DNA of 64,000 nucleotides from CAVVNP01 sp963800235 (GCA_963800235.1 CAWDAD010000001.1:434001-498000); one strand, 5' to 3'. Counted from the stretch's first letter, positions 1 through 12,034 are shown. The notes: generated from the sequence alone by a model not told the origin. Made by a program: numbers and translations.

Positions 1-1
1 G

Positions 2-316
2 GAGGGGTGGAACATGACCCTCACCGAGGCCGCGGCCTGCGGCACCCCGGCGGTCGCCACCCGCATCCCGGGCCACGTCGACGCGGTCGACGACGGCATC
101 AGCGGACTGCTGGCCGACGACGAGGCCGACCTGGTCGACCACATCGTCACGATCGCCACCGACGACGAGCGACGGGCCCAGCTGCAGGCGGGGGCGCTCG
201 CCCACGCCAAGCGATTCACCTGGGAGAACACCGCCACGCGGATCCTCGAGGCGCTCGCCGACGAGGCGCTGGCCCACCAGCGGCGGTGGGCCTGGGTCCC
301 CGGTCACCGAGCTTGA
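2..316 (+). CDS. Glycosyltransferase family 4, C-terminal fragment (cut by window start)
   Basis: This is the last ~105 residues of a GT-B fold sugar transferase. The reading frame is open from base 2, and the residues before the first ATG (base 14) already belong to the protein. It begins EGWNMTLTEAAACGTPAVA, the E-x7-E nucleotide-sugar-binding motif of GT4 enzymes, followed by the usual C-terminal helix of the family. The N-terminal acceptor domain lies outside the window. The TGA stop (314-316) overlaps the proposed TTG start of the AftD-like gene, suggesting translational coupling and a shared envelope-glycan operon. Donor and acceptor cannot be inferred from this fragment. Confidence 0.85.
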   Translation, partial: EGWNMTLTEAAACGTPAVATRIPGHVDAVDDGISGLLADDEADLVDHIVTIATDDERRAQLQAGALAHAKRFTWENTATRILEALADEALAHQRRWAWVPGHRA

Positions 317-3300
317 GCGCGTCCGCCGCCCCACCGGTCGATCCGGCGCGCACGGGCACCGGCCCCGGCGGCCGCCCGCGCCCCCGCCTCCGCCCGGGCT
401 GGTGGCGCCGGCCCGCCCCCTACGCCGGCCTCGCCCTCCTCGCCTGGCTCCCCCTGTTCCGCAACAAGTGGGGGATCATCGGCGCCGACACCAAGGTGTA
501 CCTGTACCTGGACCCCGGGCGGCTCATGCGGACGTCGCTCTCGATGTGGGACCCGAACGTCGGGATGGGCACGGTCACCCACCAGACCATCGGCTACCTC
601 TTCCCGATGGGCCCCTACTACTGGGTGATGGAGCAGGTCGGCCTGCCCGACTGGGTGGCCCAACGGCTCTGGCTCGGCATCTGCCTGTTCGCCGCCGGCG
701 CCGGCGTCGTCTACCTGCTGCGGACCCTGAGCTGGAAGGGCGCTGGGGTCGGCATCGCCGCCGTCGGCTACATGCTCAGCCCCTACTTCCTCGACTACGC
801 GGCCAAGCACTCGGTCATCGCCCTCCCGTGGTCGGGGCTCCCCTGGCTGCTCGCCTTCACCATCCGCGCCATCCGCCACGGCGGGTGGCGCGACCCGGCC
901 CTCTTCGCGCTCACCGTGCAGCTGGTGGGCGGGGTGAACGCCCCGTCGCTCGCCCTGGTGGGGGTCGCCTCGCTGCTCTGGATCCCGTACGCGGTCTGGG
1001 TGAACCGGGAGTGCACCTGGAAGCAGGCCGGGGGCGTGGTGTGGCGCATCGGGGCCATCACCACCATCACCTCGACCTGGTGGATGGCGGGCCTCTACGC
1101 CCAGAGCGCCTACGGCATCGCCATCCTCAAGTACACCGAGACGGCCCGGACCGTGGCCAACGCCAGCACCGCCACCGAGGTGCTGCGGGGTCTCGGCTAC
1201 TGGTTCTTCTACGGCACCGACAAGTACGGCAACTTCGTCGACATCGGCGGCGCCTACACCCAGCGGCTCTGGCTGATCGGGCTCAGCTTCCTCATCCCGG
1301 TCCTCGGCCTGGTCGGCGGGGTGGTCGCCCGGTTCCGCGAGCGGGCCTACTTCGTGGCCCTGGTGCTGGTCGGCACCATCCTGGCGGTGGGTGCCCACCC
1401 GTGGAGCAACCCGCCGCTCGGCGGTGCGCTGATCAAGGCGGTGGTGGCCCGCGACATCGGCCTCGCCATCCGCAGCCTGCCCCGGGCGGTGCCGCTGGTC
1501 GTGCTCGGGCTCTCGGTCCTGCTCGGGGCGCTCGTGACCGCCGTCCGACCCCGCCTGCCCGACCGGGCGGCCTTCGCCGGCATCGGGGTGATCGGCCTGC
1601 TGCTGCTCGCCAGCAACCCGCCGCTGTTCGACGGGGGCCTCCTGGCCGGCGGCCTCTCGCGCCCGAACGACATCCCCAGCTACTGGAAGCAGGACATCGC
1701 CTACCTCGACGCCCAGAGCCACGCCACCCGGGTGCTCGAGGTGCCGGGCTCGGACTTCGCGTCCTACCGGTGGGGCACGACCGTCGACCCCATCACCCCC
1801 GGGCTCATGGACCGCCCTTACGTCGCCCGCGAGCTGATCCCCTACGGCTCGCCCGCCTCCGCCGACGTCCTCAACGCCCTGGACGGCCAGATGCAGGAGG
1901 GCACCCTCTCCCCCACCGCCGTCGCGCCCATGGCCCGGTTCATGGGCGTGGGCGACATCAACGTGCGGTCCGACCTCACCTACGAGCGCTACGACCTGCC
2001 CCGCCCGAAGACGCTGTGGAACTTCCTCACCACCGCCCCCGGCCTCGGCACGCCCAAGGGGTTCGGCGGGAACGCCCCGAACATCCCGGTTCCCGCCCTG
2101 CCGCTGCAGGACGAGAAGGCGCTCGAGACGCCGTCCTCGTGGCCCGACCCGCCCAAGGTCGCCGCCATCCCCGTCGACGGGGCGCTGCCCATCGCGCGGG
2201 CGGCGCCGACCAGCCGGCCGGTGGTGGTGGACGGCGACGGCGAGGGCCTCGTCGACAGCAGCGCCGCCGGCCTGCTCACCGGTCGGGAGCTGGTCTTCTA
2301 CAGCGGCTCGTTCACGAAGGACCCGGCCCGGCTGCGCAGCGTGGCCGGATCGGACGCGTCGCTCGTGCTCACCGACACCAACCGGCGTCGGGCCCGGAGC
2401 TGGGGCACGGTCAGCGACAACACCGGCTACACCGAACGCCCGGGTGAGTCGCCGCTGCGGATCGACTACGGCGACAACCGGCTCCCGATCTTCCCCGACG
2501 CCGGCCAGGACGCCTACACCGTCGCCCAGGACCGTGGCGGGGTGACCGCCGAGGCCACCGGCTACGGCAACCCGATCTCCTACACGCCCGAGGACCGGCC
2601 GGCGAACGCGGTCGACGGCAACGCCGACGGCAGCCCGAACCTCGACTCGGCCTGGCGGGTCGGCGGCTTCTCCCCCGTCGACGGAGAGCGCCTGCAGCTG
2701 CACTGGAGCTCGCCGCAGACCGCCGACGTCATCCACCTGGTGCAGCCGACGCGGGGCGTGCGGAACCGGTGGATCACGAGCATCGGGGTGCGCTTCGACG
2801 GGGGTCCCGAGCAGCGGTTCGACCTGGGGGTCGACACCCGCCAGCCGACCGGGGGCGACATCCACTTCCCGACCCGGACCTTCCGCTCCCTCACCATCGT
2901 CATCCACGGCACCGAGATCACCCAGCCGGGCGTGCCGGCGACCGACCCACCGACCTACGAGGGCATCTCGGGGGTCGGGTTCGCCGACGTGCGGGTCGGC
3001 CACGACTCCCCCACCCTCGACGAGGTCATCCGGCTGCCCCAGGACATGCTCGACACGCTCGGGTCCGCCTCGACCGGGCACCCCCTCTCGATCGTGCTGA
3101 ACCGGCTCCGGATCGACCCGACCTCGGCGGTGCGCACCGACGAGGAGACCCACCTGGCCCGCACCTTCTCGCTGCCGGCCGCCCGGTCCTTCGCCCTGTC
3201 GGGCTCGATCCACCTCTCCGCCGTCGCCCCCGACGACGTGCTCGACACGCTGCTCGGCCTGCCCACCATCGGCCAGGGCGGGGTGCGGGCCACCACGTCG

Positions 3301-4824
3301 CGCCGGCTGCCCGGCGACCTCGGGTCCCGGGCGTCGAGCGCCCTCGACGGCGATCCCGCCACCTGGTGGAGCCCCGGCTTCCTGAACCAGGAGGGCGAGC
3401 ACCTGCGCATCGAGCGCACCGCCCCGGTGTCCTTCGACCACCTCGACCTGCAGGTGCTGGCCGACCGCCGCCACAGCCTGCCCACCCGCATCCGCATCGA
3501 GCAGTGCCACCCCGTCCTCGGCGACGCCGACTGCCACGGCACGACGGTGGCGACCGGCGACGTGCCGCCCGCCGACGTCTCCGCCCAACCCGATCACGTG
3601 TCCTCGGTGCCGGTCACCCTGAGCGCCCCGGTCACGAGCGGCGACTTCCAGGTGGTCATCGACGCCGTGAAGCCCCAGGAGACGACCGACTACTACAGCG
3701 GCCGCCCCATCACCATGCCGGTGGGCATCGTCGACCTCGGCATCCCCGGGCTCACCGTCCCGCGGCCCACCGGTCCGATCGCCCCCACCTGCCGGACGGG
3801 GCTGCTCACCGTCGACGGCGAGGACGTGGGCATCTCGCTGCACGGATCGGTCGAGGACGCGCTGGCGGGCCGGGCGATCTCCTTCACGCCCTGCGACCTC
3901 CCGGCCGGGCTCGACCTGAGCCGCGGCAGCCACGTGGTGCGCACCACGCCCGGCGCCACGACCGGGCTCAACCTCGACCAGGTCCTGCTGCGCTCGGCGT
4001 CCGGCGGCCGGGCCGACCCCTCGACCGGCACCCTGGTTCCGGCGTCGAACGCCGAGGCCGCCCCCCGGATCACCGTCACCCACCAGGATGCGACGAACCT
4101 CACCATCCGCCCGGCCCGCACCACCGCCCCGTTCTGGCTGGCCCTCGGGCAGAGCTTCAACGCCGGCTGGACCGCCAAGGCCGACGGCAAGGACCTCGGC
4201 GCCCCCACCCTGGTCAACGGCTACGGCAACGGCTGGAAGATCCCGGCCGGCACGACGACCATCAGCGTGTCGTGGGCACCCCAGCGCGTGGTGGACGTCA
4301 TGCTGTGGATCTCCGCGGTCGGCGCGGTGCTGCTGGTCGTGCTCATCCTCTGGCCCATGCGCCACCGGCTGGCCCCGGTCGCCGCCGACGATGCGCCGAT
4401 GCCCATCGACCCCGAGCCCAGCCGTCCCCGGCCGGCCGACCGCCACCGGTTCCTGCGCTACGCCGGCGCCCGGCCGAGCACCGCCGCGCTCCTGGCCGCG
4501 ACCCTCGGGTCGCTGGTCGTGTTCGGCGCGTTCATCGGACCGGAGGCCGGGGTGCTGGCGGCGGCCGCCACGGCGCTGGCCGCCCGCTACCGCACGGCCC
4601 GGCCCGTGCTCACCGCCGGCAGCCCGCTCTGCCTGGCCGCGGCGGCCGCCTACGTCGTCTACGAGCAGCACGCCAAGCGGTTCCCCGTCGGGTTCGAGTG
4701 GCCCGCCGACTTCGTCGCCGTCCACCAGGTCGCGTGGATGGCGGTGGCCCTGCTGGTGATCGACGTGGTGGTCGATCGCCTGTGGCTCCGCCGGTGGTGG
4801 CCCACCGACGAGTCCCCCAGCTGA
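313..4824 (+). CDS. AftD-like alpha-(1->3)-arabinofuranosyltransferase (DUF3367), giant GT-C membrane protein
   Basis: About 1503 residues. The N-terminal third is a polytopic GT-C region with an acidic first-loop motif (GADTKVYLYLDPG, near residue 56), as in mycobacterial AftD, which adds arabinofuranose from decaprenyl-phosphoarabinose to cell-wall arabinan. A long periplasmic section follows with two discoidin/F5-8 type C-like carbohydrate-binding modules; the clearest signature is ASSALDGDPATWW near residue 1010, and a weaker one lies near 770. Four or five further hydrophobic helices close the C-terminus (from residue ~1325). Length matches AftD (about 1400 aa). The start chosen is TTG 313, which overlaps the upstream stop as TTGA; a GTG at about 286 is an alternative. 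Acidimicrobiia are not known for mycolyl-arabinogalactan, so the acceptor polymer is uncertain. Confidence 0.8.
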   Translation: MSASAAPPVDPARTGTGPGGRPRPRLRPGWWRRPAPYAGLALLAWLPLFRNKWGIIGADTKVYLYLDPGRLMRTSLSMWDPNVGMGTVTHQTIGYLFPMGPYYWVMEQVGLPDWVAQRLWLGICLFAAGAGVVYLLRTLSWKGAGVGIAAVGYMLSPYFLDYAAKHSVIALPWSGLPWLLAFTIRAIRHGGWRDPALFALTVQLVGGVNAPSLALVGVASLLWIPYAVWVNRECTWKQAGGVVWRIGAITTITSTWWMAGLYAQSAYGIAILKYTETARTVANASTATEVLRGLGYWFFYGTDKYGNFVDIGGAYTQRLWLIGLSFLIPVLGLVGGVVARFRERAYFVALVLVGTILAVGAHPWSNPPLGGALIKAVVARDIGLAIRSLPRAVPLVVLGLSVLLGALVTAVRPRLPDRAAFAGIGVIGLLLLASNPPLFDGGLLAGGLSRPNDIPSYWKQDIAYLDAQSHATRVLEVPGSDFASYRWGTTVDPITPGLMDRPYVARELIPYGSPASADVLNALDGQMQEGTLSPTAVAPMARFMGVGDINVRSDLTYERYDLPRPKTLWNFLTTAPGLGTPKGFGGNAPNIPVPALPLQDEKALETPSSWPDPPKVAAIPVDGALPIARAAPTSRPVVVDGDGEGLVDSSAAGLLTGRELVFYSGSFTKDPARLRSVAGSDASLVLTDTNRRRARSWGTVSDNTGYTERPGESPLRIDYGDNRLPIFPDAGQDAYTVAQDRGGVTAEATGYGNPISYTPEDRPANAVDGNADGSPNLDSAWRVGGFSPVDGERLQLHWSSPQTADVIHLVQPTRGVRNRWITSIGVRFDGGPEQRFDLGVDTRQPTGGDIHFPTRTFRSLTIVIHGTEITQPGVPATDPPTYEGISGVGFADVRVGHDSPTLDEVIRLPQDMLDTLGSASTGHPLSIVLNRLRIDPTSAVRTDEETHLARTFSLPAARSFALSGSIHLSAVAPDDVLDTLLGLPTIGQGGVRATTSRRLPGDLGSRASSALDGDPATWWSPGFLNQEGEHLRIERTAPVSFDHLDLQVLADRRHSLPTRIRIEQCHPVLGDADCHGTTVATGDVPPADVSAQPDHVSSVPVTLSAPVTSGDFQVVIDAVKPQETTDYYSGRPITMPVGIVDLGIPGLTVPRPTGPIAPTCRTGLLTVDGEDVGISLHGSVEDALAGRAISFTPCDLPAGLDLSRGSHVVRTTPGATTGLNLDQVLLRSASGGRADPSTGTLVPASNAEAAPRITVTHQDATNLTIRPARTTAPFWLALGQSFNAGWTAKADGKDLGAPTLVNGYGNGWKIPAGTTTISVSWAPQRVVDVMLWISAVGAVLLVVLILWPMRHRLAPVAADDAPMPIDPEPSRPRPADRHRFLRYAGARPSTAALLAATLGSLVVFGAFIGPEAGVLAAAATALAARYRTARPVLTAGSPLCLAAAAAYVVYEQHAKRFPVGFEWPADFVAVHQVAWMAVALLVIDVVVDRLWLRRWWPTDESPS

Positions 4825-4856
4825 CCGCGCCGACACCCGCCGACCCACGGCGACCC

Positions 4857-4885
4857 GGGTGAAGTCCCGGTCCGGTCCTTCACCC
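4857..4885 (+). terminator. Hairpin, probable terminator between aftD-like gene and GGDEF-EAL gene
   Basis: A perfect 8-bp inverted repeat, GGGTGAAG (4857-4864) and CTTCACCC (4878-4885), closes a 13-nt loop. It lies 33 nt after the upstream stop. There is no U-tract, which is common for actinobacterial intrinsic terminators. Confidence 0.45.
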
Positions 4886-4943
4886 CAGGGGTGTTCCTGC
4901 CGATCTACAGCCTGAGCGGTCGCCACGCAGGGCGATCCCTGGG

Positions 4944-7004
4944 GTGTGGGAGACCATCATCAGAGCTCGACTTGCCAGCCGACGCACCGAGCGGGGACGA
5001 GAGTTCGACGCGCGCGTGGGTCGGGAGCTGGCCTGGCTGGTGGTCGGCTGCGTCCTCGGCGCGGCGTTGATCATGCAGGTCCGCCCGATCGACCACGTGA
5101 TCGACTGGTCGACCGCCGGCGACACGCTCAACCTCAACGGGATCATCGGCCTGATGGTCCTGATCCCGGTGGCCGCCACCATCTTCGCCCGCCGGCGGTA
5201 CCGGGACTCCCTCGAGGTCCGCGAGGAGCTGGCCCGCCTGTCCCTGCACGACGCCCTGACGGGCCTGCCCAACCGGCTCTACCTGCAGGACTGGCTGTTC
5301 CAGGAGCTGCACGACGCCGAGGGCGACAGCGGCAAGGTCGCCGTCCTGTTCATCGACCTGGACCGCTTCAAGCTGGTGAACGACACCTACGGCCACGAGG
5401 TCGGCGACCGGCTGATGGTCGACGTCGCCCACCGCATGCGCACCACCCTGGGACCCCAGAACCGGGTGCTGCGCTACGGCGGCGACGAGTTCGTGGCCAT
5501 CTGCCCGCACATCCCCAACGCCCAGGCCGCCGAGCGCATCGCCGACCAGCTGATCGCCTCGCTGGAGGCCCCCTTCACCATCAGCCAGGACGCCATCCGC
5601 ATCTCGGCCAGCATCGGCGTGGCCCTCACCGAGAGCCGCGACCGCAGCCCCGAGGAGGTGCTGCGCGACGCCGACGTGGCGATGTACCACGCCAAGGCCG
5701 AGGGGGTCGGGCGCTACGTGCTGTTCGACCGGTCGATGCGCAACTTCCTGACGCCGGCCACCGCCGAGGCCCGCCTGGCCCGGGCCCTCGCCGAGGGCGA
5801 GTTCGTCGTCTACTACCAGCCGGTGGTCGACATGGCGACCGGCTACATGATGGGCGTCGAGGCCCTGATCCGCTGGAACGACCCCGAGCGGGGCCTGGTC
5901 TCCCCGGCCGACTTCCTGCCGATCATGGAGGAGACCGGCCTGATCGTGCCGGTGGGTGCCTGGGTGCTCGAGGAGGTGTGCCGCCAGGCCCAGAAGTGGC
6001 GCGAGGCCCACCCCGACCGCCCGCCGCTCAAGGTGACGGTGAACGTCTCGGCCCGCCAGCTCGCCCAGGTGAACTTCAAGGACACGGTGACCGACGCCCT
6101 GCGGGCCAGCGGCGTGGAGCACGGGCAGATCTGCCTGGAGATCACCGAGGGCGCCCTGATGTTCGACGTGACCACCGCCTGGTCGGTGCTGCGCTTCGTG
6201 AAGAACCTCGGCGTCAAGCTCGCCCTCGACGACTTCGGCACGGGCTACTCGTCGCTCAGCTACGTCCGCCGGTTCCGCCTCGACATCCTGAAGATCGACA
6301 AGAGCTTCGTCGACGGGTTGACCGAGAGCCCGGAGGACCGGGCCATCGTCGAGCACGTCATCGCCATGTCCCGGGCCCTCGGCATGGTCACCGTGGCCGA
6401 GGGCGTGGAGCACGCCGAGCAGCTCCAGGAGCTGCGCAAGCTGGGCGGCGAGCTGGCCCAGGGCTACCTGTTCAGCCAGCCGGTGCCCGCCGCCAACATC
6501 GACGCCCTGCTGGCCGATCCCGACCTGGCGACCCGCTGGCTGTCCCTGGCCGGCGACCCGTCGGCCCGGCCGGTCGAGCGCAACGGTCGCCCGTCCGTGG
6601 GCGCGTCGAGCGCCGGCCCGGCGGTGGCGCGCGCCGCCGGCATCGACCCCGTCGACCCCTTCCGCGCCGGCGAGGCGCCGTCATCGGCCAACCCCTTCGA
6701 CGCCCCCGACCCGTTCAACGCCCCCGCCCCGGCGGACGAACCGGGGTTCTTCGACCTCCCGGTCGCCGCCGGCCGCACCGACAGCTCCTCGCCGGCGGCC
6801 CCGGCCTCCACCCCGTCGGGGTCGACCCGGACCGAGGTCCGGCCGCCGACGGCGGTCGACGCCGCTCCCGCCCACCCCGACCGAGGCGACCGCGACGACA
6901 ACGGCAACGGCAACGGCGCGCACGAGCGCAACGGCGACGGGCACGGCCGCTCCGACGCTCCCCTGCTGCCCAGGGTGCGGGAGCGCAAGGCCCCGCCCGG
7001 CTGA
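4944..7004 (+). CDS. Membrane-bound GGDEF-EAL cyclic-di-GMP enzyme
   Basis: 686 residues. Two N-terminal membrane helices (about 29-47 and 66-83) anchor the protein without a sizeable extracytoplasmic sensor. A GGDEF domain (about 95-255) has the intact signature YGGDEF near residue 180. An EAL domain (about 275-520) has GVEALIRW, the DDFGTGYSS loop and LKIDKSF. Both diguanylate cyclase and phosphodiesterase motifs are therefore present, so the net activity is undecided. The RxxD inhibitory site that normally precedes GGDEF is replaced by GPQN, implying no product inhibition there. The last ~165 residues are low-complexity, rich in Pro/Ala/Asp with NPFDAPDPFNAP-like repeats and an NGNGNG run; they look disordered and could be a docking tail. 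Start GTG 4944 has only a weak ribosome binding site. Confidence 0.9.
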   Translation: MWETIIRARLASRRTERGREFDARVGRELAWLVVGCVLGAALIMQVRPIDHVIDWSTAGDTLNLNGIIGLMVLIPVAATIFARRRYRDSLEVREELARLSLHDALTGLPNRLYLQDWLFQELHDAEGDSGKVAVLFIDLDRFKLVNDTYGHEVGDRLMVDVAHRMRTTLGPQNRVLRYGGDEFVAICPHIPNAQAAERIADQLIASLEAPFTISQDAIRISASIGVALTESRDRSPEEVLRDADVAMYHAKAEGVGRYVLFDRSMRNFLTPATAEARLARALAEGEFVVYYQPVVDMATGYMMGVEALIRWNDPERGLVSPADFLPIMEETGLIVPVGAWVLEEVCRQAQKWREAHPDRPPLKVTVNVSARQLAQVNFKDTVTDALRASGVEHGQICLEITEGALMFDVTTAWSVLRFVKNLGVKLALDDFGTGYSSLSYVRRFRLDILKIDKSFVDGLTESPEDRAIVEHVIAMSRALGMVTVAEGVEHAEQLQELRKLGGELAQGYLFSQPVPAANIDALLADPDLATRWLSLAGDPSARPVERNGRPSVGASSAGPAVARAAGIDPVDPFRAGEAPSSANPFDAPDPFNAPAPADEPGFFDLPVAAGRTDSSSPAAPASTPSGSTRTEVRPPTAVDAAPAHPDRGDRDDNGNGNGAHERNGDGHGRSDAPLLPRVRERKAPPG

Positions 7005-7011
7005 CGAGCCG

Positions 7012-7659
7012 TCAGCCGGCCGGCGCTCCGGTCGGGACGGCAGCACGGGCGGCGGCGACCTCGGCCACCACCTCGTCGAGCCTCCCGGACGGGTCCTCGA
7101 GCAGCGGCCGGACCTCGACCAGCGACGGGCGCGGCGGCGGCTCGCTGAAGCCGAACCGCACCGGCTCCCACCGCAGCGCCAGGCGACCGAGCGACTCGCC
7201 GTCCAGCGTGGCGTACGCGCACTGCACCGGCCGGACCACGTCGGCCCGGTACCACTCGCGCACCCCGGTCGGCGACGTGCCGTAGGTGCGCACGCCGAGC
7301 GCCAGCCGGGCGACGGGTCCCTCGACCAACCGGGTGAACCAGGCCGGTCGGCGAACCGGGATGGCCCAGCCGGGCCCGCCCGACAGCTCCGCCACCCGGT
7401 CCGGGAGCTCGACGCGGATCGCCCAGCCGTTCCCCACGACCGAAAGGGGCCCGACCACCGCCCGGTCGAACTCGTAGACCCCCGCCACGAAGCGGGCCAC
7501 GCCCGCCTCGGCGGTGAAGAGGGTGCGGCGGCCGTCGGGGTCGCACCACAGGACGTCGTCCATCGGCCCGATCGGCGTCGACGCCCAGTGGCCGACGACG
7601 ACCCGGTGCCCGGAGACGAAGCCCGCCGACGCCACCACGCCCCGCAGCTCGTGGCGCAA
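7012..7659 (-). CDS. Conserved hypothetical protein downstream of sugar oxidoreductase
   Basis: 215 residues, not recognised. It has no membrane helix or signal peptide and is mostly predicted beta structure, with phrases such as VVGNGWAIRVELPD and GFSEPPPRPSLVE. Start TTG 7659 is chosen because AGGA lies 8 nt upstream and it begins 11 nt after the stop of the Gfo/Idh/MocA gene; the open frame runs further upstream only as a shadow of that gene. The two genes very likely form an operon, so this protein may act on or beside the oxidoreductase substrate. A lipocalin-like or DUF2071-like fold is possible but not demonstrable here. Confidence 0.65.
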   Translation of the reverse strand: MRHELRGVVASAGFVSGHRVVVGHWASTPIGPMDDVLWCDPDGRRTLFTAEAGVARFVAGVYEFDRAVVGPLSVVGNGWAIRVELPDRVAELSGGPGWAIPVRRPAWFTRLVEGPVARLALGVRTYGTSPTGVREWYRADVVRPVQCAYATLDGESLGRLALRWEPVRFGFSEPPPRPSLVEVRPLLEDPSGRLDEVVAEVAAARAAVPTGAPAG

Positions 7660-7670
7660 CGCGACCGTCC

Positions 7671-8714
7671 TCAGGAGCCGGCGGACCCGGCGGCCGCGGC
7701 CCGCACGTCGACCTCGGCGCCGGAGGCGGCCGACCGGTAGGCGGCGTCGATCAGGGCGTGGGGGCGGAGGGCGTCGTGGAACGACGGGCTGGCCGGCCGC
7801 CCCGCGGCGACCGCCTCGACGAAGGCGCGATCCGGGTTCGGCGAGGCGATCCCCCGCCGGTCGAGCTCGGCCAGCAGGTCGTCGCCGCCCAGCTCGTGAT
7901 CGTCCTCGCCCGACCGGGTCCACCGCAGGGGACCGAACCAGTCGTCGTCGAGGTGGGCGTAGAGGTGCTCGGCGAAGACCTCGACCCGGCGCAGGCTGGG
8001 TCGCTCGAGCACGTCGTGCCAGACCGAGGCGAGCACGCCGAGCCCGCCGCCCTCGAAGGCGAAGGACAGGGTGGCGGAGTCCTCGATCCCGTCGAGGCCG
8101 TGGAAGTGGGCGGTGCGCGCCGAGAGCGAGGCGATCGGGCCGCAGACCTGCTCGATCATGTCGATGTCGTGGATCGAGTGCTCGAGCAGCGCGCCGGCGC
8201 CGACCTTGTCGAGCTCCCCCCGCCAGGTCGACGCGTACATCCCCTGGGTCGGCAGGTACTGGTCGTCGCGGTACACCACGTGCATCAGCCGGCCCGAGCC
8301 GGGGTCGGCCAGCAGGTCGCGCAGCAGCAGGTAGACCGGCGAGCTGCGCAGCACCAGGCCGACCTGGTGCACGACGCCGGCCTCCTCGACGGCGTCGGCC
8401 ATGGCCCGGGCGGTCGGCTGGTCGAAGGCCAGGGGCTTCTCGCAGAAGACCGCCACCCCGGCGTCGGCCGCCGCCTCGACGAGGCGGCGGTGCTCGGAGG
8501 TCCAGGTGCAGACGTAGACGGCGTCGCAGCTCTCCAGGACCTCGTCCTCGGTCGTGCAGGGGGTCGCGCCGCTGGCCAGGGCGAAGGCCTCGGCCCGCTG
8601 CGGGTCCGGGTCGTGCACCCCCGCCCAGGCCACGTCGGCGCCGCTCACGTGCAGCGACTTCGAGTGGTAGCTGGCGATCAACCCGGCGCCCAGAAAGCCG
8701 ACTCGCACGGTCAT
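7671..8714 (-). CDS. Gfo/Idh/MocA family NAD(P)-dependent oxidoreductase
   Basis: 347 residues, the usual family length. The N-terminal Rossmann fold starts VRVGFLGAGLIASYHSKS. The family signature FCEKPLAFD (Lys of the EKP motif) is at about residue 95. The C-terminal alpha/beta substrate domain carries EHSIHDIDMIEQVCGP, supplying the His/Asp pair typical of inositol and sugar dehydrogenases. It likely oxidises or reduces a hydroxyl of a cyclitol or sugar; the exact substrate is not predictable. It leads a two-gene operon with the unknown gene at 7012-7659. A TAGGGT hexamer 6 nt before the ATG points to leaderless expression. Confidence 0.88.
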   Translation of the reverse strand: MTVRVGFLGAGLIASYHSKSLHVSGADVAWAGVHDPDPQRAEAFALASGATPCTTEDEVLESCDAVYVCTWTSEHRRLVEAAADAGVAVFCEKPLAFDQPTARAMADAVEEAGVVHQVGLVLRSSPVYLLLRDLLADPGSGRLMHVVYRDDQYLPTQGMYASTWRGELDKVGAGALLEHSIHDIDMIEQVCGPIASLSARTAHFHGLDGIEDSATLSFAFEGGGLGVLASVWHDVLERPSLRRVEVFAEHLYAHLDDDWFGPLRWTRSGEDDHELGGDDLLAELDRRGIASPNPDRAFVEAVAAGRPASPSFHDALRPHALIDAAYRSAASGAEVDVRAAAAGSAGS

Positions 8715-8720
8715 GGCGGC

Positions 8721-8726
8721 ACCCTA
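8721..8726 (-). promoter_or_regulatory. -10 element (TAGGGT) of the oxidoreductase gene, leaderless type
   Basis: TAGGGT on the minus strand ends 6 nt before the ATG at 8714. That spacing puts the transcription start at the start codon. No clear -35 was seen. Confidence 0.5.
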
Positions 8727-8790
8727 GGGGTCCGGTGAGCGGCACCGGTCACACCCGGGCGCCGCGGGAATGCCCTCCCCTCGCGGTCCG

Positions 8791-8820
8791 TTGTGTGAAA
8801 CGTTGTAATCGCGTAATCGA
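8791..8820 (+). promoter_or_regulatory. AT-richer patch with direct heptamer repeat upstream of lon
   Basis: In an otherwise very GC-rich intergenic region, GTAATCG occurs twice (8805-8811 and 8813-8819), preceded by TTGTGT (8791-8796). This is the best candidate for the lon promoter or an operator. The hexamers match consensus poorly and no HspR HAIR-type dyad is present. Confidence 0.3.
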
Positions 8821-8861
8821 TGCTGGACCGGACCTGCGTCCGGCGCCCCGAGAGGATCGCC

Positions 8862-11276
<2,415 letters not shown>

Positions 11277-11350
11277 CAGTGATGATGGTTGTGGAAGCTC
11301 CGGGCCGGGTCTGCCTCACCGTCTGACTGACTTGGTGTCCTGAAGAGGAT

Positions 11351-12010
11351 CCGGCGGCCCGGTCCCGGGGCAAGTCCGACACCATCGACGCCGAAGCCGC
11401 CGCTCGAGCGGTCCAGGCCGGCACCGCCACCGGCACCCCGAAGGCCCGCACCGGGCTCGTCGAGTCGATCCGAGCACGGCGCGTCGCCCGCCGCTCGCGG
11501 TCAAGGACCGTTCAGCGGCCGCCCATCAGCTCCACAGCCTCGCGTCGACCGCCCCCGACGAGCTGCGCTCGCAGCTGCGGTGCCTGCCGCTGCGCCAGCT
11601 CGTCGCGGTCTGCGCTGCGTTCCGACCGGGCGAGCTCACCGCCCCCATCCAGGCGACCAAGGCTGCCCTCCGCTCGATCGCCCGGCGCCACCAGCGCCTC
11701 GATGCCGACATCGCCGAGCTCGACGCCCAGCTCGAGCCGCTCGTCCGCCAAGCCGCACCACCGTCGCTGCTGGCCCGGTCCGGTCTCGGCATCGACGTCG
11801 CCGGACAGCTGCTCGACCGCCGGCGACAACCCCCACCGGCTCCGCAGTCCCGCCGCGTTCGCCCACCTGTGTGGCGTCGCGCCGATCCCCATCGCATCAG
11901 GCAGGTCGTCGGCCTACCGGCTCAACCGCGGTGGCGACCGAGCCGCGAACGCCGCCCTCTACCGCATCGTGCTCTGCCGGCTCCGCCGACCTACGCCAAC
12001 TCACCCTTGA
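11351..12010 (+). pseudogene. Degenerate IS110-family transposase (N-terminus missing, two frameshifts)
   Basis: Three reading-frame segments together match the middle and C-terminal parts of an IS110-family transposase. Segment 1 (from ~11363) reads RGKSDTIDAEAAARAVQAG and VESIRARRVARRS. The frame then shifts near 11490 into AVKDRSAAAHQLHSL, and continues to about 11820 with LLARSGLGIDVAGQLL. It shifts again into TAGDNPHRLRSPAAFAHLCG, AYRLNRGGDRAANAALYRI and stops at 12010. The N-terminal RuvC-like DEDD residues are absent. The element therefore cannot transpose by itself. It sits directly after lon; 11277-11350 holds nothing recognisable. IS110 elements lack terminal inverted repeats, so exact ends are not visible. 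Confidence 0.85.
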
Positions 12011-12034
12011 CGGTCCATAGGAGCATCCTCAGCT

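Noticed and set aside
304..4926. A 1540-codon open frame on the minus strand opposite the AftD-like gene (and similar giant antisense frames opposite gltB, murF, ddl and others)
   Set aside because: High GC removes stop codons from non-coding frames. Translations are Gly/Arg/Pro-rich with no family signature, while the opposite strand has clear protein motifs.
4824..4943. Possible c-di-GMP riboswitch in front of the GGDEF-EAL gene
   Set aside because: The segment has a CACGCAGGG resembling part of the GEMM motif, but the tetraloop receptor and paired arms are not recognisable.
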